From an uncultured Lachnospiraceae bacterium (GTDB taxonomy: Bacteria > Bacillota > Clostridia > Lachnospirales > Lachnospiraceae), in NCBI GenBank assembly GCA_910580195.1, contig CAJTWA010000001.1, positions 62,001 to 126,000 of the forward strand: DNA of 64,000 bases, in the 5' to 3' direction. Made by a program: the position numbers and the translations under genes. Below, one piece after another: positions 24,948-34,508 of the stretch (position 1 is the stretch's first letter; the number at the start of each line of letters is the position of its first letter). The notes below the pieces were generated by a model, which saw nothing but the letters and a program-made list of their open reading frames with translations, had not been told where the DNA came from and made no database searches.

Positions 24948-25988
24948 ATGCAGGAACTGGATGAACGGAAACGGAAAATTTTAAATGCAATCATCCAGAA
25001 TTATCTGGATACCGGGGAACCAGTAGGATCAAGGACAATTTCCAAATATTCAGACCTGCACCTAAGTTCCGCCACCATCCGCAATGAAATGTCGGATTTG
25101 GAAGAACTAGGCTACATCCTGCAGCCCCACACCTCCGCCGGCAGGATACCTTCCGACCAAGGCTACCGGTTTTACGTAGATAACCTGATGCGGGAGAAGG
25201 AACAGGAAGTTACGGAAATGAAGGAGTTCATGATTGAGCATACCGAGCGGATGGAGCAGGTCTTGCAGCAGATGGCGAAGATGCTTGCAGCCAACACCAA
25301 TTACACCGCCATGATTACCTCCCCTTCCTACCATAAGAATAAAGTGAAGTTCCTGCAGTTATCCCAAGTGGACGAAGAACAGCTTTTGGCAGTCATTGTG
25401 ATGGAAGGCAACTTGGTGAAGAATAAGATGATTTCCACCCGGGAAGCCTTGGACAATGAAACCATCTTAAAACTTAACATCCTCTTAAACACCAGCCTGA
25501 ACGGCCTTTCCGCAGAGGAAATCAACCTCGGGACCATCGCAAAGCTAAAGGAGCAGGCAGGCATCCACAGCAACATTGTCAGCGATGTGCTGGACGCGCT
25601 GGCAGGGGCCATCCAAGAGGATGAGGAACTGGAAATTTACACCAGCGGCACCACGAATATCTTAAAGTACCCGGAGCTGAGCGATTCTAAGAAAGCCCAG
25701 GAGCTCTTAGACGCTTTCGAGGAGAAGCAGCAGCTTATCAGCCTTGTGAACGGGACCTTGGATAAGGAAGAGGAAACAGGGATCCAAGTATATATCGGCG
25801 CCGAGTCCCCCATCCAGAACATGAAGGACTGCAGCGTGGTAACGGCAACATACCAGCTAGGCGAAGGGATGACCGGGACCATTGGGATTATCGGCCCCAA
25901 GCGCATGGATTACGAGAACGTCATGGACAATCTGAAAACCTTAAAGGTACAGCTTGACACCGTATTCCGCAAGCCGAAGAAAACATAA
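24948..25988 (+). CDS. hrcA: Heat-inducible transcription repressor HrcA
   Basis: 346 aa. N-terminal winged helix with LDERKRKILNAIIQNYLDTGEPVGSRTISK and SSATIRNEMSDLEELGYI, then the HrcA dimer domain ending in GTIGIIGPKRMDYENVMDNL. It binds the CIRCE site just upstream, in a loop with GroE. First gene of hrcA-grpE-dnaK-dnaJ. AGGAGG precedes the ATG. Confidence 0.97.
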   Translation: MQELDERKRKILNAIIQNYLDTGEPVGSRTISKYSDLHLSSATIRNEMSDLEELGYILQPHTSAGRIPSDQGYRFYVDNLMREKEQEVTEMKEFMIEHTERMEQVLQQMAKMLAANTNYTAMITSPSYHKNKVKFLQLSQVDEEQLLAVIVMEGNLVKNKMISTREALDNETILKLNILLNTSLNGLSAEEINLGTIAKLKEQAGIHSNIVSDVLDALAGAIQEDEELEIYTSGTTNILKYPELSDSKKAQELLDAFEEKQQLISLVNGTLDKEEETGIQVYIGAESPIQNMKDCSVVTATYQLGEGMTGTIGIIGPKRMDYENVMDNLKTLKVQLDTVFRKPKKT

Positions 25989-26132
25989 CAGGAAGGAATA
26001 TAAAAAAGTACCTTCTTCACATAGAAAAGAAAGATACATGTTCAAAAATAGACAAATAACCGCCACATTCGGAAACTGAAACAAGAAAAAATACCGTATT
26101 CCGAAGCCAGAATAAAAGAAAGGTGAAACGAT

Positions 26133-26840
26133 ATGGCAGAACAGAAGGAAATGGAAACAATGGAGCAGCCAGAAGCAGGGCAGGAAGGCACAGAAGAAAA
26201 AGAAACCGTCCCGTGCCAAGAAGAAAACGGGCAGGACAGCCCTCCGGGTACGGAAGGGGAGAACCCAGAAACAGGCGGCGGGGAAGAGGAAAGCCCAGAG
26301 GCAGGCGAAGGGGAAGAGGAACCCGCAGAAGGGAAAGAAGGGCCTTCCAGCGAAGGGCAGGAAGGGCAAAAAAAAGGGTTTTTCAAGAAAAAAGAAAAGA
26401 AAAACAAGCAGGAAGAAAAGATTGCCGAGCTGACCGACCGGGTACAGCGGCAGATGGCAGAATTTGACAATTTCCGCAAGCGTACCGAGAAGGAAAAAGC
26501 CCAGATGTTCGAGGTTGGGGCAAAGAGCGTCATTGAGAAAATCCTTCCGGTGGTGGACAATTTTGAACGCGGGTTATCCGCTGTTCCCGAAGAGTCAAAG
26601 GAAGACCCCTTTGTACAGGGAATGGATAAGATATATAAGCAGTTAATGACAGAGCTGGAAGGCTTGGAAGTAAAGCCAATCGAAGCAGTGGGCGCAGAAT
26701 TCAACCCGGAATTCCACAATGCAGTGATGCAGGTGGAAAGCGAGGAATACGAATCCGGGTTTGTAGCGCAGGAACTCCAGAAGGGGTACATGTACCGGGA
26801 AAGCGTGGTACGCCACAGCATGGTGGCCGTGGTGCAGTAA
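26133..26840 (+). CDS. grpE: Nucleotide exchange factor GrpE
   Basis: 235 aa co-chaperone that releases ADP from DnaK. The first 85 residues are a Glu/Gly/Pro-rich acidic extension, longer than in most GrpE, followed by a basic KKKGFFKKKEKKNKQEEK patch. The conserved core is a coiled-coil (ELTDRVQRQMAEFDNFRKRTEKEK) and the beta domain with PEFHNAVMQVESEEYESGFVAQELQKGYMYRESVVRHSMVAV, split across residues about 190-233. The ribosome site is AAAGGTGAAACG. Confidence 0.95.
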   Translation: MAEQKEMETMEQPEAGQEGTEEKETVPCQEENGQDSPPGTEGENPETGGGEEESPEAGEGEEEPAEGKEGPSSEGQEGQKKGFFKKKEKKNKQEEKIAELTDRVQRQMAEFDNFRKRTEKEKAQMFEVGAKSVIEKILPVVDNFERGLSAVPEESKEDPFVQGMDKIYKQLMTELEGLEVKPIEAVGAEFNPEFHNAVMQVESEEYESGFVAQELQKGYMYRESVVRHSMVAVVQ

Positions 26841-27036
26841 AACGGTACAGGAGCCATCACCAAAGGCGGGATCCTGTGGATAGGAGCCGCCACCGTGGAA
26901 CCGATAAGCAATAGCCAATGTGGCAAAGGTGCCCTGTAAACAGGAGGCCGCCACCGTGGCACTAGCGGAAAGCTTGGCTTTGAGGGATGTAGCAGCATAC
27001 AATGTTTTTATTTTATTTCATAAGGAGGACTCTATT

Positions 27037-28908
27037 ATGAGCAAGATTATTGGTATCGACTTAGGGACAACAAATAGCTGTGTGGCAGTTATGGAAGGTG
27101 GTAAGCCAGTGGTTATCGCCAATACAGAAGGAGCAAGGACAACGCCCTCCGTTGTGGCATTTACCAAGACAGGGGAACGTTTGGTAGGCGAGCCGGCAAA
27201 GCGCCAGGCAGTTACCAACGCAGAGAAAACCATTTCATCCATTAAGAGGGAAATGGGCACCGACCACAAACGCCCCATTGACAACAAAAATTATTCCCCG
27301 CAGGAAATTTCTGCCATGATTTTACAGAAGTTAAAGGCAGACGCAGAGAATTATTTAGGGGAAAAGGTAACGGACGCAGTCATTACCGTACCGGCATATT
27401 TCAACGATGCGCAGCGCCAGGCAACCAAGGATGCAGGGAAAATTGCAGGGATGGACGTAAAACGTATTATCAACGAGCCTACCGCAGCAGCTTTGGCATA
27501 CGGCCTTGACAATGAAAAAGAGCAGAAAATCATGGTTTATGACTTGGGCGGCGGTACCTTCGACGTTTCTATCATTGAAATCGGCGAAGGCGTCATCGAA
27601 GTATTGTCCACCTCCGGCGACAACCGTCTGGGCGGGGATGATTTCGACCAGAAGATTACCGACTACATGCTGGCAGAATTTAAGAAAACAGAAGGCATTG
27701 ACCTTTCCAATGATAAAATGGCGCTGCAGCGTCTGAAAGAAGCAGCAGAGAAGGCAAAGAAGGAGCTTTCCTCCGCAACGACCACCAACATCAACCTGCC
27801 GTTCATTACTGCAACTGCAGAAGGGCCAAAGCACTTTGACATGAACCTGACAAGGGCAAAATTTGACGAATTGACCCATGACTTGGTAGAGCGGACAGCA
27901 GTCCCGGTACAGAACGCACTGAAGGACGCAGGCCTTACCTCTTCCGAACTGGGGCAGGTGCTCTTAGTAGGCGGCTCCACACGTATCCCGGCTGTACAGG
28001 ATAAGGTAAAACAGCTTACCGGCAAGGAGCCCAGCAAGTCCTTAAACCCAGACGAGTGCGTGGCATTGGGCGCATCCATCCAAGGCGGCAAGCTGGCAGG
28101 GGATGCCGGCGCAGGGGAAATCCTCCTTCTGGACGTAACCCCATTGTCCTTATCCATTGAAACCATGGGCGGCATTGCAACAAGGCTGATTGAGCGCAAT
28201 ACCACCATCCCCACCAAGAAGAGCCAGATTTTCTCCACGGCAGCAGACAACCAGACCGCAGTGGACATCAACGTAGTACAGGGCGAACGCCAATTTGTAA
28301 GGGATAACAAATCCCTCGGCCAGTTCCGCTTAGACGGGATCCCGCCAGCAAGGCGCGGCGTGCCCCAGATTGAAGTTACTTTTGACATTGACGCCAACGG
28401 CATTGTAAACGTATCTGCAAAAGACTTAGGCACAGGGAAAGAGCAGCACATCACCATTACCGCAGGCTCCAACATGTCCGACGCCGACATTGAAAAAGCA
28501 GTGAAAGAAGCCGCAGAATTCGAGGCGCAGGATAAGAAGCGCAAAGAAGCCATTGACACAAGGAACGATGCAGATTCCTTCGTATTCCAGACAGAAAATG
28601 CATTGAAGGAAGTTGGCGACAACCTTGACGCAGCCGATAAGGCAGCCGTAGAAGCAGACTTAAATGCATTGAAGTCCTTAGTAGAGGCGCATCCCAACGC
28701 AGAAGACCTCACAGACGACCAAGTGGGCGAAATGAAGGCAGCGAAAGAAAAATTGATGGAAAGCGCACAGAAGGTATTTGCAAAGATGTATGAAAATGCA
28801 CAGGCAGCCCAAGGGGCGCAGGGCGCAGGGCCAGCCCCGGATATGGGGAACGCATCCTACACCAGCGCAGATGACGACGTAGTAGACGCAGATTATAAAG
28901 AAGTGTAA
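27037..28908 (+). CDS. dnaK: Chaperone DnaK (Hsp70)
   Basis: 623 aa. ATPase domain starting MSKIIGIDLGTTNSCVAVMEGG, with VPAYFNDAQRQATKDAGKIAG and VYDLGGGTFDVSIIEIGEGV; substrate-binding domain (VQGERQFVRDNKSLGQF) and a helical lid with a disordered Gly/Ala tail ending in DDDVVDADYKEV. The start at 27037 follows TAAGGAGGAC; a longer in-frame ATG at 26920 would add 39 unrelated residues. The 196 bp before it repeat GCCGCCACCGTGG twice but hold no gene. Confidence 0.98.
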   Translation: MSKIIGIDLGTTNSCVAVMEGGKPVVIANTEGARTTPSVVAFTKTGERLVGEPAKRQAVTNAEKTISSIKREMGTDHKRPIDNKNYSPQEISAMILQKLKADAENYLGEKVTDAVITVPAYFNDAQRQATKDAGKIAGMDVKRIINEPTAAALAYGLDNEKEQKIMVYDLGGGTFDVSIIEIGEGVIEVLSTSGDNRLGGDDFDQKITDYMLAEFKKTEGIDLSNDKMALQRLKEAAEKAKKELSSATTTNINLPFITATAEGPKHFDMNLTRAKFDELTHDLVERTAVPVQNALKDAGLTSSELGQVLLVGGSTRIPAVQDKVKQLTGKEPSKSLNPDECVALGASIQGGKLAGDAGAGEILLLDVTPLSLSIETMGGIATRLIERNTTIPTKKSQIFSTAADNQTAVDINVVQGERQFVRDNKSLGQFRLDGIPPARRGVPQIEVTFDIDANGIVNVSAKDLGTGKEQHITITAGSNMSDADIEKAVKEAAEFEAQDKKRKEAIDTRNDADSFVFQTENALKEVGDNLDAADKAAVEADLNALKSLVEAHPNAEDLTDDQVGEMKAAKEKLMESAQKVFAKMYENAQAAQGAQGAGPAPDMGNASYTSADDDVVDADYKEV

Positions 28909-28987
28909 ATAGAAAGCCGGTAACAGCATCCGCCCGGCATCGCAGGAGCGGATGGGTAAGAAGTGTAAAACGTAACCCCAAAATGAC

Positions 28988-29019
28988 AGCATCCAGCCGT
29001 GGGAACACGGCAGGATGCT
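28988..29019 (+). other. Strong hairpin between dnaK and dnaJ
   Basis: AGCATCC-A-GCCGTG, loop GGAA, CACGGC-A-GGATGCT, with one A-A mismatch and no T-run after it. Likely a transcript processing or stability element that lets dnaK and dnaJ be made in different amounts. A weaker CATCCGC/GCGGATG pair lies just before it. Confidence 0.6.
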
Positions 29020-29047
29020 GAAATTTGGCAGATAAAAGGAGCTAATC

Positions 29048-30223
29048 ATGGCAGAACAGAAAAGGGATTACTATGAAGTCCTAGGCGTGGACAAAAATGC
29101 AGACGATGCTGCGATTAAGAAAGCATACCGCCAGCTTGCCAAAAAGTACCACCCAGATATGAACCCGGGGGATGCTGAGGCAGAGAAAAAATTCAAAGAA
29201 GCATCCGAAGCCTATGCAGTCTTAAGCGACCCGGAGAAAAAACGCCAGTACGACCAGTTCGGCCACGCGGCATTTGACGGCGGCATGGGCGGCGGAGGCG
29301 GCTTTGATTTTTCCGGCATGGATATGGGGGATATTTTCGGCGACATTTTCGGCGATTTATTCGGCGGCTCCAGAAGGCGTTCCGCCAACAACGGCCCTAT
29401 GAAGGGGGCAAACCTCCGGGCGGCAGTGCGGATTACCTTCGAAGAAGCGGCATTTGGCTGCGAGAAAGAGATTGAGATAACCTTAAAAGATGAATGTACC
29501 ACCTGCCACACCACCGGGGCTAAGCCCGGGACTACCCCGGAAACCTGCTCAAAATGCGGCGGGAAAGGGAAGGTGGTCTACACCCAGCAGTCCTTCCTCG
29601 GTATGGTGCAGAACGTCCAGACTTGCCCAGACTGCCACGGGACTGGGAAGATTATCAAGGAGAAATGCCCAGACTGCCGGGGCACGGGCTATATTGCAAA
29701 GCGCAAGAAAATCAAGGTTTCCATCCCGGCCGGCATCGACAACGGCCAGAGCGTCCGCATCCGGGACAAAGGGGAACCGGGCACCAATGGCGGCCCAAGG
29801 GGCGATTTGCTGGTAGAAGTGAATGTCAGCAGGCATCCGATTTTCCAGCGGCAGGACATGAATATTTTTTCCACGGCGCCCATTACCTTTGCGCAGGCGG
29901 CGCTGGGGGGCGAAGTGCGCATCAGCACCATAGACGGGGATATCCTCTACGACGTAAAGCCGGGGACCCAGACCGACACCAGGATCCGCCTAAAGGGCAA
30001 GGGCATCCCTTCCCTGCGCAATTCTTCCGTCCGGGGCGACCATTACGTAACCTTAGTAGTGCAGGTCCCCACAGGGTTAAACGAAGAAGCCAAAGAAGCG
30101 CTGCGCAGGTTTGACGAGGCCAGCAGCCAGTCCTTAAAGAAACAGGGCGGCGCCCATGGGGAGAAGCATGGGAAGAAGAAAGGCTTTATGGATAAGCTGA
30201 AGGAATCTTTTGAAGATATCTAA
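29048..30223 (+). CDS. dnaJ: Chaperone DnaJ (Hsp40)
   Basis: 391 aa type I J-protein. J domain with HPD in KKYHPDMNPGD (about residue 35), Gly/Phe-rich region with DIFGDIFGDLFGG, four CxxCxGxG-type zinc motifs (CTTCHTTGAKPG, CSKCGGKGKV, CPDCHGTGKI, CPDCRGTGYI; the first is degenerate) and the C-terminal substrate domains. It stimulates DnaK ATPase. Preceded by AAAAGGAGC. Confidence 0.97.
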   Translation: MAEQKRDYYEVLGVDKNADDAAIKKAYRQLAKKYHPDMNPGDAEAEKKFKEASEAYAVLSDPEKKRQYDQFGHAAFDGGMGGGGGFDFSGMDMGDIFGDIFGDLFGGSRRRSANNGPMKGANLRAAVRITFEEAAFGCEKEIEITLKDECTTCHTTGAKPGTTPETCSKCGGKGKVVYTQQSFLGMVQNVQTCPDCHGTGKIIKEKCPDCRGTGYIAKRKKIKVSIPAGIDNGQSVRIRDKGEPGTNGGPRGDLLVEVNVSRHPIFQRQDMNIFSTAPITFAQAALGGEVRISTIDGDILYDVKPGTQTDTRIRLKGKGIPSLRNSSVRGDHYVTLVVQVPTGLNEEAKEALRRFDEASSQSLKKQGGAHGEKHGKKKGFMDKLKESFEDI

Positions 30224-30310
30224 ACTATGCACGGAAGCGGTATGTTCCAGCATAGTTGCTGAAAGAAAAGGGTTAGGAACTGTTAAGTTCAGGCCAGGAT
30301 CCATAGACAG

Positions 30311-30343
30311 AGGCTCAGAAGGAATTCTTCCGGGCCTTTTTTT
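30311..30343 (+). terminator. Terminator of the heat-shock operon
   Basis: AGGCTC-A-GAAG, loop GAATT, CTTC-C-GGGCCT, then seven T. Confidence 0.85.
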
Positions 30344-30472
30344 GCATGTATATTGACATTTCTTTCTTTTCCCGTTAAATTATAGTATAAATTGAAAAAA
30401 GGCAGGAAACCATCCAGCTTCGGCCGGGGCTGGGGGATACCAATATATTTTACAGAGAGGAATGGAAACAAT

Positions 30473-31258
30473 ATGACAATATCTTGGAAAGAACTGCTTG
30501 TGTTTTTGATTTTATTTGCCGCAAACATGATTCAGGCCATTACCGGCTTTGCTGGGACCCTGCTTGGGATGCCCCCTACTATACAGCTTATCGGGGTGGA
30601 CGAGGCGAAGTCCGTCCTCGCCATCTTAGACCAGCTTTCCTGCCTCCTGATTGTGCTGACAGGATTCCGGCACATCAACTGGAAAGAGTTCGCTAAAATG
30701 GCAGTATTGATGGTAGCCGGGATGTTTATCGGCATGAAACTTTTCGAAGTGTTCCCAATCCAGCAGTTATTGACATTGTATGGGGTTATGATCCTGTGCA
30801 TTGCCATCTGGAAACTGTTTGGGCAGAACTTGGCGCGCAGACTGTTCCCGCAGAAAGCAGCCCCGCAGCCTGGCGGACTTGGGGATTCTAAGGGCAAGCC
30901 GCCAGTATATTTCGCTGGGATGATGCTTGTCATTTTAGCGGCAGGGGTCATCCACGGGATGTTCGTATCCGGGGGCGCGCTGCTTGTCATTTATGCATCC
31001 ACTGCCCTGAAGGAAAAAGAAGAGTTCCGGGCAACCATGGCCATGCTGTGGGTTACCATCGGCTGCTACCTGACAGGGAACCAGATTCAGGCCGGGCATT
31101 TTAACTCCCACGTCATCTTCCTGTGCGCAGCAGGAACCATCCCGCTGTTTGCAGGCATTTTTATAGGCACGAAGCTGGTAAAGAAAATCAAGCAGGAAAC
31201 CTTCTTAAAGCTGACTTATGTGCTGCTGATTGTATCCGGCGTACTTGCAATTGTGTGA
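30473..31258 (+). CDS. TauE/SafE-family membrane permease
   Basis: 261 aa, about eight hydrophobic segments. The family repeat pattern is seen in ANMIQAITGFAGTLLGMP near the start and ILAAGVIHGMFVSGGALLVIYAS in the second half. TauE/SafE proteins move sulfite, sulfoacetate or other organic anions; the substrate cannot be read. I start at 30473, giving the expected membrane topology with GAGAGGAATGG upstream. A longer frame from 30392 would add a basic 27-residue stretch. Stands alone between two operons. Confidence 0.85.
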   Translation: MTISWKELLVFLILFAANMIQAITGFAGTLLGMPPTIQLIGVDEAKSVLAILDQLSCLLIVLTGFRHINWKEFAKMAVLMVAGMFIGMKLFEVFPIQQLLTLYGVMILCIAIWKLFGQNLARRLFPQKAAPQPGGLGDSKGKPPVYFAGMMLVILAAGVIHGMFVSGGALLVIYASTALKEKEEFRATMAMLWVTIGCYLTGNQIQAGHFNSHVIFLCAAGTIPLFAGIFIGTKLVKKIKQETFLKLTYVLLIVSGVLAIV

Positions 31259-31381
31259 TGCAGCGTTTCAGAAAAAAACGGCAGGTTTCAGGATGGGCAG
31301 CCATAATTTATTAAAGTTGCATAAATTTTTAATTAAATTTTTGTAAAAATGTCTGAAATGCCCACAAATCTAAAAAAACTA

Positions 31382-31410
31382 TTGACTTTAATGTTGATAT
31401 TTATTACAAT
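31382..31410 (+). promoter_or_regulatory. Promoter of the alpha-glucoside PTS operon
   Basis: TTGACT (31382-31387), 17-bp spacer, TACAAT (31405-31410), followed by the antiterminator leader. Confidence 0.8.
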
Positions 31411-31439
31411 AGTACCACAAATGATAACCAAATACATAC

Positions 31440-31469
31440 GCGTGTTACTGTTAAATCAGGCATGAGTTC
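31440..31469 (+). promoter_or_regulatory. RAT site (ribonucleic antiterminator for a LicT/BglG protein)
   Basis: GTGTTACTGTTAAATCAGGC matches the RAT layout (GTTACTG ... CAGGCA) and overlaps the left arm of the following terminator. A LicT-type protein bound here would keep the terminator from forming. The antiterminator gene itself is the second gene downstream. Confidence 0.85.
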
Positions 31470-31498
31470 TCTTGAAAAGGAGAATTCATGCCTTTTTT
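31458..31498 (+). terminator. Conditional leader terminator of the PTS operon
   Basis: AGGCATGAGTTCTC with GAGAATTCATGCCT (14 pairs, one G-U), then six T. It stops transcription before the operon unless the RAT is bound. Confidence 0.9.
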
Positions 31499-31553
31499 GT
31501 CGGCTTCCGGCCGGGCCGGCAAAGGGACAGGCATTGCGGAAAGGAGGATGGGA

Positions 31554-32039
31554 ATGTTTTCAATGTTTAAGAAAAAAGCAGGGTTAGAGCTTGCTGCGGT
31601 AGCAGATGGGCGCTGCATTTCTCTGGAGGAGGTAAATGACCCTGTATTTTCCGGCAAGGCCCTTGGGGACGGGGTAGCAATCGTCCCGGAGGATAACGTA
31701 ATTACTGCCCCTTGCGACGGGCATGTGTCCATGCTGGCGGATACCCTCCATGCCTTTGGCATGTCAAGGGATGACGGCCTTGAGCTGATGGTGCACATTG
31801 GGATTGACACGGTAGCTCTTGGGGGCGAGGGCTTTGAAGCCTTGGTATCTGCAGGCAGCGATGTCAAGAAAGGCGCCCCGATGGTGCGCTTTGACGCTGC
31901 GCTGATGAAAGAAAAAGGGATTGATATGACAACCATGCTAATCCTTTTAAATCCTGCCCAGTACCAATTCAAGAAGCTGGCCCAGGGCCAGCAGGTGAAA
32001 AAAGGGGTTGACACTGTAATTTCGTGCAGCCCGCAATAA
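31554..32039 (+). CDS. PTS glucose/glucoside EIIA component
   Basis: 161 aa cytoplasmic phosphocarrier of the Crr family. The phosphorylated His is in LELMVHIGIDTVALGGEGFE (about residue 80); the N-terminal PAG-type region is DGVAIVPEDNVITAPCDGHV. It takes phosphate from HPr and gives it to the EIIB domain of the IIBC gene two genes later. I start at 31554, 6 bases after AAGGAGG; ATG 31548 touches the ribosome site and is unlikely. First gene after the RAT leader. Confidence 0.92.
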   Translation: MFSMFKKKAGLELAAVADGRCISLEEVNDPVFSGKALGDGVAIVPEDNVITAPCDGHVSMLADTLHAFGMSRDDGLELMVHIGIDTVALGGEGFEALVSAGSDVKKGAPMVRFDAALMKEKGIDMTTMLILLNPAQYQFKKLAQGQQVKKGVDTVISCSPQ

Positions 32040-32063
32040 TGATTTGTGATTGGGGATTTTTAG

Positions 32064-32882
32064 ATGGAAGCCATTAAAGTATATAACAACAGCGCTGTGT
32101 CATCGGTAAAACCGGACGGACGCGAAGTCATCCTGACAGGTTCGGGAATCGGATTTTCCAAGAGGCCCGGAGATACCATTGATGAGCGGAAAATAGAGAA
32201 GACTTATTATATCCAGAGCGAACTCCAGTCGAAGTTCTTACAGCTATTGAAAGATGCCAGCCCGGATGCTGTCCGTGTGGCAGAGGATATTTTGGCACAC
32301 GCACGTACAAATGGCTTGGAGTTAAAAGACCAGCTCCTGTTATCCCTGATTGACCATATCTGCTTTGCAATCGAGCGCTATGAGCAGGGAATTGAGCTGC
32401 CGTACCTGATGCTGGCTGAAACAAAGCTGCTTTATCCAAAGGAGTTCAAGATAGGGGAGTGGGCGGTTTCGCGGATTGATTTCCGCTGCGGGGTAGAGCT
32501 GCCCAGCTATGAGGCGGGCTATATTGCGCTGCAGCTTGCCAGTGCCTCCATGAGCCGGGAGATGACTTACAATACCTTAAAGTTCGCCAAAGGCTGCATG
32601 GATATTATCCGGGATACTTACGGCGCAGAGCTGGACCCGGATAACATTGACACCGTGCGGCTGACGACCCATTTGAAGTTTCTGGCCCAGCGTATTTTCC
32701 AGCAGCTGCAGTGGACAAGCGACAATATGGAAGGCCTCCATGAAATACTGCTGGATAAGCACCAGAAAAATAAAGAATGTATCAGGCGGCTGAAGGGGTA
32801 TATCCAGAGTGAATTTGACTATGCCTTAAATTCCCAAGAAGAAGTGTACCTGCTGGTGCACTTGAGCAAGATTTTCTATTAA
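32064..32882 (+). CDS. LicT/BglG-family transcriptional antiterminator
   Basis: 272 aa. N-terminal RNA-binding (CAT) domain, about residues 1-58 (KVYNNSAVSSVKPDGREVILTGSGIGFSKRPGD), then two PTS regulation domains: PRD1 with AHARTNGLELKDQLLLSLIDHICFAIERY and PRD2 with VRLTTHLKFLAQRIF. It binds the RAT leader and is controlled by phosphorylation of its His residues by the PTS. Located between the IIA and IIBC genes, so autoregulated. The ribosome site is poor. Confidence 0.93.
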   Translation: MEAIKVYNNSAVSSVKPDGREVILTGSGIGFSKRPGDTIDERKIEKTYYIQSELQSKFLQLLKDASPDAVRVAEDILAHARTNGLELKDQLLLSLIDHICFAIERYEQGIELPYLMLAETKLLYPKEFKIGEWAVSRIDFRCGVELPSYEAGYIALQLASASMSREMTYNTLKFAKGCMDIIRDTYGAELDPDNIDTVRLTTHLKFLAQRIFQQLQWTSDNMEGLHEILLDKHQKNKECIRRLKGYIQSEFDYALNSQEEVYLLVHLSKIFY

Positions 32883-32900
32883 ATAAAGAAGGTGATGAAG

Positions 32901-34463
32901 ATGAAAAAGAAAGTAATGAATATAATGGAAGCATTTTCCAAAGCCATGGTGCAGCCGTTGATGTACCTTTCCGTAGGCGGCCTGATTTTGGCAATCGGAG
33001 CCCTTTTGACAAACAATACGATTCAGGGCGCGCTGCCGTTTTTAAGCTGGGCGCCGATTCAGGTATTAGGGAAACTGATGTACCAGAGCGTCATGACGGT
33101 AATCAACAACTTAGGCGTCGTATTTGTGATTGGGATCCCTGCTGCTTTTGCAAAAAAGGATAAGCACCATGCCGGGATTATTGGCTTTATGTCTTACCTG
33201 ATGTACTTAAAGACCTCAAATGTCCTTCTGGAAGTGACAGGGAAAATGGCTGAGCCTTCCGAAATGCTTGGGCTTATCGGGACTGGGCAGGCAGAAATCC
33301 TTGGCATCCAGTGTGTGGACATGAGCGTGTTCGGCGGCATTATCCTTGGGTGCATTGTAGGGTATGTGTTTAACCGCACCTCACAGAAGAGCTTTAACGG
33401 GGCGGCACAGATTTTCTCCGGCGTGCGTTTTACGTTCCTGATTATGATTTTTGTATCCATCCTGTTCGGCGCTGCCGACAATGTGGTTTGGCCATGGGCG
33501 CAGAAAGGGATTTCTGCCTTGGCGGGCGTCATCAAGAACAGCGGGACCTTCGGCCTGTTCCTGTACGGGTTCTTGGAACGTTTGCTGGTGCCCACAGGGC
33601 TGCACCACTTAGTCTATACCCCGTTCCAGTTCTCTGATTTGGGCGGCGTACTGCAGGTAGGGGACAACACCGTGGTAGGCGCGTACGCCATTGCCATGAC
33701 GGAGCTGAACATGCCGGTGGAAAAAATGTCAGAAAGCATTTACTACATGGCAATCGGGTTTACGAAAATGTTCGGCTATATTGGGATTGGCGCGGCATTT
33801 ATGCATACGGCTTATAAGGAAAATAAGAAGCGGGTGCGTTCCACAATGATTCCGCTGATTGTAACTGCCTGCCTTGCAAGCATTACGGAGCCGATTGACT
33901 TTATGTTTATTTTCTGCGCCCCAGTCCTGTTTGTTATCCATGCAGTCATTGCCGGCCTGTTCCTAGCCCTTTTGAAAGTGTTTGGGGTTACGGCTTTCTG
34001 CGGAGGGAATATCTTGTCTTCCTTCATTACGAACATGGCAGCCGGCACCGAAAAAACCAATTGGCCTATGATGTATGTGCTGGCGGCTATACAGATTGTC
34101 CTGTATTTTGTAGTGTTTAGCATCCTTATTAAAAAGATGGACTTAAAGACGCCGGGCCGTGAGGCAGCGGCAGCCGAGGAAGAGGGGGAGGCAGGGGGCG
34201 CCCAGCCAAAGAATACTTCCCTGACGGCAAACGTGGCAAGTTTGGTAGAAGGCCTCGGGGGGAAGGATAACATCAATTCCACCGAAAACTGCTTTACAAG
34301 GCTGAGGGTCAACGTCAAAGACCCATCTCTTTTGAAGGATGAGCTGATTAACAAAGTGCCAAACAGCGGCATTGTGAAGAAAGAAGATGACATCCAGATT
34401 ATTATTGGCCTGAAAGTGGCAGAGGTAAGGACTGCAGTAGAGGATTATTTAAAGTCACTGTAA
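32901..34463 (+). CDS. PTS alpha-glucoside-type EIIC-EIIB permease
   Basis: 520 aa. N-terminal EIIC membrane domain, about ten segments (MVQPLMYLSVGGLILAIGALLTNN ... GLHHLVYTPFQFSDLGG), then a linker rich in Ala/Glu and a C-terminal EIIB domain with the phospho-Cys in NSTENCFTRLRVNV. Similar proteins (MalP/GlvC/AglB type) import maltose-like alpha-glucosides as 6-phosphates; this fits the GH4 enzyme next to it. The start at 32901 is 8 bases after AGAAGG; 32895 is also possible. Confidence 0.9.
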   Translation: MKKKVMNIMEAFSKAMVQPLMYLSVGGLILAIGALLTNNTIQGALPFLSWAPIQVLGKLMYQSVMTVINNLGVVFVIGIPAAFAKKDKHHAGIIGFMSYLMYLKTSNVLLEVTGKMAEPSEMLGLIGTGQAEILGIQCVDMSVFGGIILGCIVGYVFNRTSQKSFNGAAQIFSGVRFTFLIMIFVSILFGAADNVVWPWAQKGISALAGVIKNSGTFGLFLYGFLERLLVPTGLHHLVYTPFQFSDLGGVLQVGDNTVVGAYAIAMTELNMPVEKMSESIYYMAIGFTKMFGYIGIGAAFMHTAYKENKKRVRSTMIPLIVTACLASITEPIDFMFIFCAPVLFVIHAVIAGLFLALLKVFGVTAFCGGNILSSFITNMAAGTEKTNWPMMYVLAAIQIVLYFVVFSILIKKMDLKTPGREAAAAEEEGEAGGAQPKNTSLTANVASLVEGLGGKDNINSTENCFTRLRVNVKDPSLLKDELINKVPNSGIVKKEDDIQIIIGLKVAEVRTAVEDYLKSL

Positions 34464-34508
34464 TTGGTGGCATCATAAAAATAAATGGAAGATTAGGAGG
34501 AAACAGAT

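Noticed and set aside
26920..27036. Longer start of dnaK
   Set aside because: The 39 extra residues have no Hsp70 similarity and lie before a strong ribosome site.
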